64,000 nt of DNA. Source: Apodemus sylvaticus (Eukaryota; Chordata; Mammalia; Rodentia; Muridae). The notes beneath the pieces were generated by a model. That model made no database searches. It saw nothing but the letters and a program-made list of their open reading frames with translations, and was not told the origin of the DNA. The stretch is taken from assembly GCF_947179515.1 (NCBI RefSeq), contig NC_067473.1, positions 75,845,719-75,909,718 of the forward strand, read 5' to 3'. The position numbers and the translations under genes are program-made. Shown here one piece after another: positions 32,422 to 41,878 of the stretch. The number at the start of each line of letters is the position of its first letter. Within the stretch, counting starts at the first letter, position 1.

Positions 32422-32922
32422 TGGCTATTCCTGGTTGTCAACTTGACTATATCTGGAATGAACTACAGTCTAGAATTGGAAGGCTCACCTATGATCCTAA
32501 TTTGGAGGCTCAGAGATATAAGTTTCTGACCTGGATCTTGGCATGGAGATCTTGAAGCATAGTGGCTAAGACAAGGAGATCCCTGAGTTCAAGATCATTT
32601 GGGATTAAAGGCATGGATGCACACACCTTTAATCTGGGCCACACCCTCTGTTGGAGACCTACAGCCTTTAATCTGGGCTACACCCTCTGCTGGAGATATA
32701 TAAGGACATTGGAAGAAGGAAGATTCTCTCTCACTCTTCCTTGCCTGCTTGCTTCGTGGGACTGAGAAACTGCTAGATCCTTGGACTTCCATCCACAGCT
32801 GCTGCTGATCATTGTTGGGGACTTAGACTATAGACTGCAAGTCATTGACGAATTCCCTAACTATATAAAGACTATCCATACGTTCTGTGACTCTAGAGAA
32901 CCCAAACTAATACATGTATGCC
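32422..32922 (+). mobile_element. ERVL-class LTR
   Basis: AGTGGCTATTCCTGGTTGTCAACTTGACTATATCTGGAATGAACTAC is followed by TTCTGACCTGGATCTTGGCATGGAGATCTTGAAGC, GGCATGGATGCACACACCTTTAATCTGGGCCACACC, ATATATAAGGACATTGGAAGAAGG and ACTCTAGAGAACCCAAACTAATACA. This is a rodent ERVL-type LTR, near complete. A 39-bp-period duplication lies inside (32626-32696). Confidence 0.78.
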
Positions 32923-32954
32923 CAAATACATGTGTATATGCATACATGCCCATA

Positions 32955-33085
32955 GATGGATCTTAGTGCATGTGAGGGCACATTTCTGGAGTTGATTTTC
33001 TCTGTTCACCTTGTGAGTTCTAGGATTGATGTCAGGTCATCATTGAAGTCAGTGCCTTAACCAGCTGAGCCATCTTGACAGACCC
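32955..33085 (-). mobile_element. B4-type SINE, antisense
   Basis: TGAGGGCACATTTCTGGAGTTGATTTTC, GTTCTAGGATTGATGTCAGGTCATC and GCCTTAACCAGCTGAGCCATCTTGACAG are the reverse of a rodent tRNA-derived SINE head and body. Confidence 0.7.
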
Positions 33086-34439
33086 TCCATGGCTATCTCC
33101 TAAAGGTGTTTTCTCATGGCCATGTCTGGTGTGTTTTCTGTTTTTTGTATGCCCTGGCTCAAATCCATCCTGAGCAATATCTGTTGAGTCCTCCTGAGGA
33201 ATAGTCCTCATTCTTGCTTCCTTCCTATCACAATGGGACAGATGGAGGGATCCTACACAGGGACTCAAAGTCTTTGTTGACTTGAAGTCTTGTCTATATT
33301 AAACAGGGATCCAGCCTACTTGCTGCTTAGACTTTGCCTTCAAGCTGCTGACATGTCTCATAAGAGTCAGACTTGGATCCTGGAGAGAAAAACTGAAGCT
33401 AAGAAGTTGTCTTCTAATTGTCTTCTCATACATGTACAAAGTGCACATGCTACATTCATCTTACCTAGAAGAAGTCGGGGCTGCTTTGAGGAGTCCGAGA
33501 ACTGGGAAACCCTTCTGGGCTTAGGAGACAATGCACACACATGTAACAACATGTCCCAGAGTTCGCAAAGGTTCAAGTTGCCAAGATCCTTTTATTTCAG
33601 TTTGAAAGTGATTAAAGATATTTAACTGAACCAGAACACCTAGAGTCAGGGCTGCTTTTATTACAGCAGCAATGAAATCTATCCCATTGGGAAGCTAGGC
33701 ACATAAGGCAAGAATCTGAGGCATTTCCATTAGCCCATTTTCTTTTTCCCCTACAAAAAAGTCCCACACATAAACAAAATAGTAAGAACGCAGCAGAAAA
33801 TGCAATGGAAAGAGCAAAAGACCTAATTGTACAAATGCAGGACTCTCTGGTTTAATAACTGAAGAGAGTTTACAAGGCAGCTTTCTCTCTAGAAAGACCA
33901 GACATTTATTTCTTCCAATAGTTGGTATTCTATTCTTGAGCCACAGGAACTCTACTCACTTACAGGCTGGGAAAATGCTCTGTCGAGTTGAACCTATGTC
34001 CATTGGTACCCCTTGCCATCAGTGCAACTGGCTTTCCCCTGACATTTTAGCAGCCTAAATATTAAAGTACTTTAAGGTTCCATGTCAAAGAGAGCAGAAG
34101 CATTCAGATCCAACCTAGTCATGGCTCTATGCAGAGGGAGTATAGGAGGAGTTGGATGAGCAACAGGTAGAGGCATTCTTGAGCCCCATGAAGGGCTTGT
34201 ATATGACAGCCCCATTCTGTCTAATGGTTATCCAGGATTACAGACCACATCCGGTTGTCCCATGTGACCCTTACAATGGCATCAAAAATCAACACTGTAC
34301 TTCAGTTTCTTCCACCTCTGGACCTTTACTGAAACCTGCCCCTCCACTTAAACATGAAGACTCCTTTCTCAGTAAGAAGACAGCAGATCTCCTAAATTAA
34401 GAAGCCCACAGAAGCAACTTCAGCTTCAGAGGAGCACAT
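33086..34439. other. Unique sequence, no gene seen
   Basis: About 1.35 kb with no recognised repeat. The 111-codon plus-strand frame (33290-33625) has no recognisable domain. Confidence 0.5.
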
Positions 34440-34813
34440 TCAAACGAGAGAGTGAGTAACTGACTAGGCAAAACTCCAGCCTAGACTTTCTGTGTTGAAG
34501 GCACTGGGTCCTTTAGACTGGGTCCTTGAAACTTAAGCGAGGGGTGTAGTTGAAAAGAGAGGGTCCTGAGACTGTCTCCTTGAGGATAGCCTCTTGTCTC
34601 TGGCCACTTGACCTTTATCCCTACTTCCTGATCACTACAAAATAAGCAGCTCTGCTCCAGTGCACACTCCATACTGAAATCTTTGCCTCCCATAGCATGG
34701 AGATCAAGTGACCACTAATTGAAATATCTGAAACCATGAACAAGAAAAAAACCTTTTCCACACTTTAACTTGTTTCTCCTCTGGTATTTTGTCACAGTGT
34801 CAGAAAGCTAACA
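34440..34813 (+). mobile_element. MT-type MaLR LTR
   Basis: The 3' end is diagnostic: GAAATATCTGAAACCATGAACAAG, then an AACTTGTTTCTCCTCTGGTATTTTGTCACAGTGTCAGAAAGCTAACACA terminus. This is the rodent MT LTR end. The body (GGGTCCTTGAAACTTAAGCG, TCTGGCCACTTGACC, ATAAGCAGCTCTGCTCC) is diverged. No partner LTR is visible, so it is probably a solo LTR. Confidence 0.7.
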
Positions 34814-34991
34814 CAATTGCTCATTTAGGTTTTTAAATCTTAACCAAAAAAGGCAAATATTAAATCTATGATTTAAAAAAAAGTTTTAGCATGTGAATAT
34901 CCTAGTAGTAATAAGAATTTGGCACATGGATAACCTCTGAATGAATGAGGTTAAATAATCTTACACTATCTCTTTTGTCCACTTGAAATGA

Positions 34992-34993
<2 letters not shown>

Positions 34994-35057
<64 letters not shown>
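34994..35057. repeat. (AT)n microsatellite
   Basis: About 64 bp of perfect AT alternation. It is self-complementary and likely to be length-polymorphic. Confidence 0.97.
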
Positions 35058-35058
<1 letters not shown>

Positions 35059-36631
35059 CCCTTTTCTTGTGTGTGTACAGAAATGTCACAGAACAATACA
35101 CATTATATCACTAGCAGTTTGTAGCTCTGGAGAAGATGGGAAAAAAGGAAAGTAGACTTTTTTTCTTTGTAGAAAACATATTCTTTGATTTTTGTTTCTG
35201 TGTCCAGTGTTCAGTTTTCCAATAAAATTGAACTCATAGAAGAATTATAAGAGGAACCATTTCACAGAGAAGCATGGAAGACTAATATAACCATAAGGTC
35301 CAGGTCTGGCTATGCTGTTGTGTGTGGATTACAGATGTTGAAACTTAAACGAACAGAAACTAAGATATCATTTGCTTTCTTTGTTTCTAGACTCAGGTAG
35401 CTTTGGGTCAGCAGATGTCAATTCCTTTGGAAAAGTAAGCCAGCACTATGCAGACTCACCTTAGGAAGTCTCTATCTGCCCCAGCAGACTTGGCCAGTAC
35501 CCTTAGCCCTTAGGGTCTCCCTGCTTCTATTACTTACCAGCCAAGCTGTCAGAAACATGAACAAGGGAGAAGTCATGGCCTACAATATCTGCTGAGGAGA
35601 TTTCAGGTGTATACTAGGGTAGGGACATGGTGCAGTTACTTAACATCAATGTGATGGCTGGGATGGAGGTTTGAATTGAATTCAATTTCCAAGAACACAC
35701 AGGCTTCTTTCTCCTCTAACAGCCACAGAGGTGGGAGCAGTTTGTAAGCAGAGACCACCACACAGACACAAGGGCTAGCTAGGGGAATGGAAGGGGAGAA
35801 GGTCTGGCCCCTATAAAGGATCACCTCCCCCCCCCCCATGAACATCAAAGCATGGACAAGGAAGGCAGGGGCAGGAGGACAACGGTAGAGTTTGGAATGT
35901 TGGCTTTTCCTCAAAGGTACTTCCTCTTTGTTGGGAATCAAATCCAGAGACGCCAATGATAATGACTCTCATTTTATGGCCATTTTATTATTCACGGTTG
36001 GCTCGGTACAGCTCCCCTTAAAGGCATATGGATGAAGATGAAAAGTGGGAAGCTAATATCTTGAAGGTGGCAAGTTCTGTAACCAAGTTCTTTGTGAACA
36101 GATGCAGAGCCGGCTTTGGCTCGTTTGCATGTCTCTAGCAGGCCAACAGCAAGAATCCAGTCTGCCCCCTGTGGGAACCCAGTGAAGGACACAGGAGAAG
36201 GAAACCCTCTCCTGCGTGCATTTAGTGAACCCATCAGCCTCCTCCTGGAGTAGTTCCAGAAAAGACACTGAATTCAACTGGCTTTATAAACATCATTCCA
36301 AGGGCAGGGTTGACTTTAGTAGAGAGGAAAAACCAAGACGTGACACGGTATTGCCAATATAGGATCAATGTTCTTTCAGGAGCATGGTTATGGATTTAAT
36401 TCCCATGGTAGTTCAGTCATCTGGCTTGCAACTGTGTCAGTCTTGAAGCTGCACCCATGTAAAAGTGACTTGTTCAAAAGGAGTTAAAATGACGCTGTGG
36501 TTTCTTTGACCGGGTTCTACAAAATAAAAACACTAAGCCAGTATATCATTTTCTTTAACCTTTCCAGTAAAGTTAAAATTGGCCAGCTCACCTCAGCACA
36601 CTTAGGCTTCTCTGTCCCTAAAACGTGTCTG
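35058..36631. other. Unique sequence, no gene seen
   Basis: About 1.6 kb with no recognised repeat other than a C11 run near 35827-35837. Minus-strand frames of 106 and 80 codons match no family. Confidence 0.5.
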
Positions 36632-36944
36632 TAGGGCCGACAAGATGATTCAATGAGTAAATGCTTGTCTCATTTAAGCATACAGAGTCGAGCTCAGATA
36701 GTCCACAGCTCAGATAACAAGAGCTGAGAGTAACAGTACATACCTATGACACTGGCAATGAGGCGCTGGGACAAGCAGGTCCTTGAGAGCTCACTGGCCA
36801 GCCAAGTCTAACAAAACAGCAAGCTTCAGGGTCTATGAAGAGACTCTGTCTCAAAGAATTTAGATGGAGAGTGATAGAAATATCTGAATTCAACCTCTGG
36901 CCTCCAGTGGGCATGGGCAGGCAAATGTATGCGCACGCACATGC

Positions 36945-36947
<3 letters not shown>
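36632..36947 (+). mobile_element. RSINE1/B4-type SINE
   Basis: The GGGCCGACAAGATGATTCAATGAGTAAATGCTTG head is followed by CACAGCTCAGATAACAAGAG, AGTACATACCTATGACACTGGC, AGACTCTGTCTCAAAGAATTTAGATGG and CAACCTCTGGCCTCCAGTGGGCATG. The CA-repeat tail at 36948-36982 is its expanded 3' end. Confidence 0.72.

Positions 36948-36982
<35 letters not shown>
36948..36982. repeat. (CA)n microsatellite
   Basis: A perfect CA run of about 35 bp, forming the tail of the preceding SINE. Confidence 0.96.
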
Positions 36983-36983
<1 letters not shown>

Positions 36984-37750
36984 TCCCGCACGCTCACATT
37001 CATGCATGCACAGCTGTATCAGGTGAGAGACAGGCCACCGGCAGCCAGGATCCCTTGCTTACTAATTGCCCGTTGCTATTTTGTGCTACACAGACAGATA
37101 AAAAGCTTTCATAACCTTAAATATTTACTGTCTAGCTTGCTGATCTCTGGCCTGAGGTAGCAGAGGGAAACAGAAGGAAGTCTCAAAATGAATGACAGTT
37201 TCTCACTTCTGCAGAGACAAGTCCTGTTACCTGGAGTCAGGCCGTCTCCATGGTGATGCACTTTCCATGGTACACACATACAGGGAGCGTGGAAAGGGCA
37301 TGGAGGCTGGAGGAAGGTCTTTTCCTCACTAGCTCTGTAACCACATATGAGTCTTTCAGCCTCCCTAACCCTCTGTTTCCTCTGCAACAATGAGGTCTAG
37401 AGGCCTAAGGGGCTATTGTGGCAGAGCTAGGCACGCCAGCTGGAGCTGGGAGCTAAGAGTTTACATCTTGAACAAGCACAAAGCAGAGAAAGAAAACGTG
37501 TACAGTTTTCACACTCTCAAAGCCCGCTTCCAGTGTCTTCCTCTGACAAGGCCACACCTTTTAAGCCTCCCCAAACTGTACCACCGCTACCAGCGGAGCA
37601 TCAGTGTTCCTATGGTAGAGCCTAAGAGGGACTTCGTCATTCAAACCACTGCAGGGGAGGAGGACAACCAGAAAGGAAGAGGGACAGAGAAGAAGTAAGA
37701 ATAAGACAAAGGTTTTGAGTCTTAAGATAGAGACTGATGCCTAACAGTGG

Positions 37751-37798
<48 letters not shown>

Positions 37799-38558
37799 TG
37801 TTGTTATCACAGCAGAACCCTGGGGCACAGCTCAGATTCTGGAGATTAAAAGCCTTTACCCTTTCCAAAGTTCGTCTGCATTAAGCATCTGTTTTATAAT
37901 GAATATCAAATGATATGAAAAGGGAGAATGAGAAGAGAACCATCTTCATGGTAAAGTGGTCAGATTCTTTACACATGAACACACACGGACAAACAATTTA
38001 CGCCATTGTTTTGTGACATTCGGAACACAGAGTCTAATAGAAACAGATGCATAAATGCCCTTTGGCAAGCAACACTTTGCAAGATTGGGGCTGCCTGCGG
38101 CTGATTACATGGCTGGTGTGTCACAAGTCGAGTTTTAAGTTCAAAATGCTTGCTAACAGAAACCATTACAACACACAGGCTTGGTTGTAGGGAAATCGTC
38201 TAAATTTTGGATAGATTTAAAAGAAAATATTTCAATGTGTTTACATTCAAACTCAGCCTTAAAGGGTAACCTTTCAACTTAAGAGCCGTTGTGGACAAGT
38301 GCTCTTGAAACTGTCCTGTGTGTAAAACCCAATTGCTCCTGACTATCAAAAATACATCGCCTTCTTCTTGGAGCCAGAATGCAGTGAACGAGGGCCTGTG
38401 GAGTGATTTGGCCCAAAACTTCTGAGTGTTTTCCTGTAGGCACTTAGCTGCTGCTGCTGCTGCTTCTTTTCCCCCTTTCATTCCGGGGAAAGAGACCGAC
38501 CATGGATGCTTTCTTCAAAGACAGTTGAAAAATTAAGCCCTCCTTACTTTTTATTTTT
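36983..38558. other. Unique sequence with short repeats
   Basis: No gene recognised. It contains a (TG)n at 37752-37797 and a (GCT)5-6 run at 38448-38464. The 38200-38540 part is free of recognisable repeats. Frames of 102 codons (37390-37698, plus) and 93 codons (38200-38481, minus) match nothing known to me. Confidence 0.5.
37752..37797. repeat. (TG)n microsatellite
   Basis: A perfect TG run of about 46 bp. Confidence 0.97.
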
Positions 38559-38800
38559 ATTCTAAACTCAAGTAGCAAGTTTTATTAATATGTGATTGTC
38601 TTTACTTGGCAACATTCTACTTCAGAACTATATTGGATTATCACATGCATTTTCAGAGAAAGGTGTACAATGCATTATATATGGAAGAAATGTGTTTAAA
38701 CATAGACACAACACAAAGCACACGGCAACGTGAATGCATTCATGTTCCTTTCTGTGCTAATAACCAGTAGTGTGCTCTTTTACAGTTTACAAGGTCCGTA
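38559..38800. repeat. Diverged tandem duplication, copy 1
   Basis: It begins ATTCTAAACTCAAGTAGCAAG and ends ACAGTTTACAAGGTCCGT. It aligns collinearly with 38873-39113, offset by about 314 bp. Long shared blocks include TCTATTGGATT-type, TGTACAATGCATT, AAGCACACG, AACGTGAA, TTCCTTTCTGTGCTAA and TTACAGTTTACAAG. Confidence 0.85.
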
Positions 38801-38872
38801 AGCTTTAAAACACTGTGCGTTTAAACATGTTGTTTAACAGAAAACAAGAACATTTCACACAATGCATGATAT

Positions 38873-39113
38873 ATTCTAAATGCAAGTAGAAAGTTCTTGT
38901 TACTATGTGAATGTTTTTCTGCGGCAACACTGTATTTTAATACTCTATTGGATTTTCACAAGCATTTCTCAGAGAAAAAATGTACAATGCATTGTACATG
39001 GGAGAAACAGGTTTAACCATAGATGAAACACGAAGCACACGAAAACGTGAAAGTATTCACCTTCCTTTCTGTGCTAAAACCCAGAAGTGTGGTCTATTAC
39101 AGTTTACAAGTTC
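38873..39113. repeat. Diverged tandem duplication, copy 2
   Basis: It begins ATTCTAAATGCAAGTAGAAAG and ends ACAGTTTACAAGTTCTGT, abutting the tail of an antisense L1. By eye about three quarters of positions match copy 1. It contains a perfect 18-bp palindrome at 38981-38998 that copy 1 only half preserves. I do not recognise it as a named repeat family. Confidence 0.85.
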
Positions 39114-39117
39114 TGTG

Positions 39118-41320
39118 ATTTTTAATTTCAATTTTTTAAAATTTTCTGTATTATTTGTTTACATTCCAAATGATTTCCCTTTTCCTGGTTGCCCCCTCCC
39201 CATAAGTCCCATAAGCTCTCTTCCCTCCACCCATTCCCCAATCACCCCCTCCCACTTCTCTGTCCTGGTACTCCCCTAAAATGCTGCATCAAGCCTTTCC
39301 AGGACCAGGGCCCTCTCCTTCCTTCTTCTTGGGAATCATTTGATATGTTAATTGTGTCTTGAGTATTCAGAGCTTCTGGGCTAATTAATATCCACTTATC
39401 AGTGACTGCATTCCATGTGTATTCTTTTGTGACTGGGTTACCTCACTTAGGATGATATTTTCCAGTTCCAACCATTTGCCTAAAAATTTCATGAATTCAT
39501 CGGTTTTAATTGCTGAGTAGTATTCCACTGTGTAAATATAAGACATTTTCTGTATCCCTTCTTCTATTGAGGGACATCTGGGTTCTTTCCAGCTTCTGGC
39601 TATTATAAATAAGGCTGCTATGAACATAATGGAGCATGTGTCCTTATTGCATGCCAGGGAATCCTCTGGGTATATGCCCAGGAGAGGTATAACAGGGTCC
39701 TCTGGAAGTATCATGTCCAGTTTTCTGAGGAACTGCCAGACTGATTTCCAGAGTGGTTATACCACCTTGTAATCCCACCTGCAGTGGAGGAGTGTTCCTC
39801 TTTCTCCACATCCTCGCCAATACCTGCTGTCTCCTGAGTTTTTAATCTTAACCATTCTGACTGGTGTGAGGTAAAATCTCAGGGTTGTTTTGATTTGCAT
39901 TTCCCTAATGATTAATGATGCTGAACATTTCTTAAGGTGCTTCTCAGCCATTCGAAATTTTTCAGGTGAAAATTCTTTGTTTAGCTCTGTACCCCATTTT
40001 TTAAATAGTTTTATTTGGCTCTCTGGAGTCTAACTTCTTGAGTTCTTTGTATATATTGGATATTAGCACCATTTGTTGAAAAGGCTTTTTTCCACTGGAT
40101 GGTTTTAGCTCCTTTGTCGAAGATCAAGTGACCATAAGTGTGTGGATTCATTTCTGGGTCTTCAATTCTATTTCCATTGATCTACCTGCCTGTCACTGTA
40201 CTAATACCATGCAGTTTTTAGCACTATTGCTCTGTACTACTGCTTGAGGTCTGGGATACTGATTCCCTTAGAAGATCTTTTACTGTTGAGAATAGTTTGT
40301 TGTTCTGGGTTTTTTGTTATTCCAGATGAATTTGCTCTAACTCTAAAAAGAACTGAGTTGGGATTTTGATGGGGATTGCATTGAATCTGTAGATTGCTTT
40401 TGGCAAGATGGCCATTTTTACTATATTAATCCTGCCAATCCATGAGCATGGAAGATTTTTCCATTTTCTGAGGTCTTCTTCGACCTGAAGTTCTTTTCAT
40501 ACAGATTTTTTACTTGTCTGGTTAGAGTCACACCAAGATACTTTTTATTATTTGTGGCCTGCTTATCCTTTGAGTATAGGAAGGCTACTGATTTGCTTGA
40601 GTTGATTTTATAACCAGCCACTTTGCTGAAGTTATCAGCTGTAGGAGTTCTCTGGTGGAGTTTTTTGGGTCACTTAAGTATACTATCATATCATCTGTGA
40701 ATAGTGATAGTGTGACTTCTTCCTTTCCGATTTGTATCCCTTTGACCTCCTTATGTTGTCTAATTGCTCTAGCTAGAACTTCAAGCACTATATTGAAAAG
40801 ATATGGAAAGAGGGGGCAGTCTTGTCTAGTCCCTGATTTTAGTGGGATTGCTTCAAGCTTCTCTCCATTTAGTTTGATGTTGGGAACCAGTTTGCTGTAT
40901 ATTGCTTTTACTATGTTTAGGTATGGGCCTTGAATTCCTGTTCTTTCAAGACTTTTAGCATGAAAGGATGCTGAATTTTGTCAAATGCCTTTTCAGCATC
41001 TAATGAAATGACTATGTGTTTTTTTTTCTTTGAGTTTGTTTATGTAGTGGATTGCATTGATGGATTTCAGTATATTGAGCCAACCCTGCATCCCTGGGAT
41101 GAAGCCTACTTGATCACGGTGGATGATCGTTTTTTATGTGTTCCTGGATTCAGTTGGCAAGAATTTTATTGAGTATTTTTATATCAATATTCATTAGGGA
41201 AATTGATCTGAAGTTCCCTTTCTTTGTTAGATCTTTGTGTGGTTTTGGTATCAGTCTAATTGTGGCTTCGTAGAATGAGTTGGGTAATGTTTTCTACACA
41301 CCTGCCATGTTCTTCAGTCC
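39118..41320 (-). mobile_element. L1Md-type LINE, 5'-truncated, antisense
   Basis: The plus strand reads from the tail complement (TTTTTAAAATTTTCTGTATT) through the 3' UTR (TTTACATTCCAAATGATTTCCC, CATCAAGCCTTTCCAGGACCAGGGCC) into the reverse of ORF2, to about ATTGTGGCTTCGTAGAATGAG near 41280. Everything upstream of the mid-ORF2 point is missing. Small and large deletions against the remembered mouse L1 consensus occur throughout, so the copy is inactive. Confidence 0.9.
39385..41300 (-). pseudogene. L1 ORF2 3' half, disabled
   Basis: ORF2 encodes the endonuclease and reverse transcriptase that L1 uses for target-primed insertion. Here only the reverse transcriptase and C-terminal regions survive. 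The last 110 codons are open (39385-39714, ending ...GMQSLISGY, the normal L1 ORF2 terminus). Further pieces lie at 39757-39951, 40421-40621 and 40585-40788, in different frames. The catalytic-site motif reads FTDD instead of FADD (40690-40701). A deletion joins ...TATTAG to CACCATTTG at about 40066, and other small deletions break the frame. It cannot encode a functional protein. Confidence 0.88.
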
Positions 41321-41589
41321 TTCAGGACAAGAGCAATTGGTTCTTGATTAGATATCAATGATCTGGCCCCTGAGAGAAAGGGAGCAGCTTGTGACTGGGT
41401 TTTAAGTGAAGGATACCAATTTCTCAGCAAAATCCTTGATGTGTAAGGTTAATTTGGTTTGGTAGAAAATCCTCCTGTATTTGTTCTGTTTGGCTAATTT
41501 ATTTATGTGCATTTGTGTTTCACAGAGCTGGGGATCAAGCCAGGGCTGTGCCCAGACTGGGCATGGCTTCTGCCATTTTGATGTATCTC

Positions 41590-41878
41590 AGTTTTTTTAT
41601 TTTTTTTATTTTTTTATTCGATATATTTTTTATTTACATTTCAAATGATTTCCCCTTTTCTAGCCCCCGACTCCCCAAAAGTCCCGTAAGCTCCTTTCTC
41701 TCCCCTTGTCCACCCACCCCTTCCCACTTCCCCGTTCTGGTTTTGCTGAATACTGCTTCACTGAGTCTTTCCAGAACAAGGGGCCACTCCTCCTTTCTTC
41801 TTGTACCTCATTTGATGTGTGGATTATGTTTTGGGTATTCCAGTTTTCTAGGTTAATATCCACTTACCTGTCAATTTC
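41590..41878 (-). mobile_element. L1Md 3' UTR fragment, antisense
   Basis: TTTTTTATTTACATTTCAAATGATTTCCCC, TTCTGGTTTTGCTGAATACTGCTTCACTGAGTCTTTCCAG and ATTATGTTTTGGGTATTCCAGTTTTCTAGGTTAATATCCAC are the reverse of a mouse L1Md 3' end. It is of a different subfamily from the neighbour at 39118. It is severely 5'-truncated, with only the last roughly 290 bp present. Confidence 0.88.
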
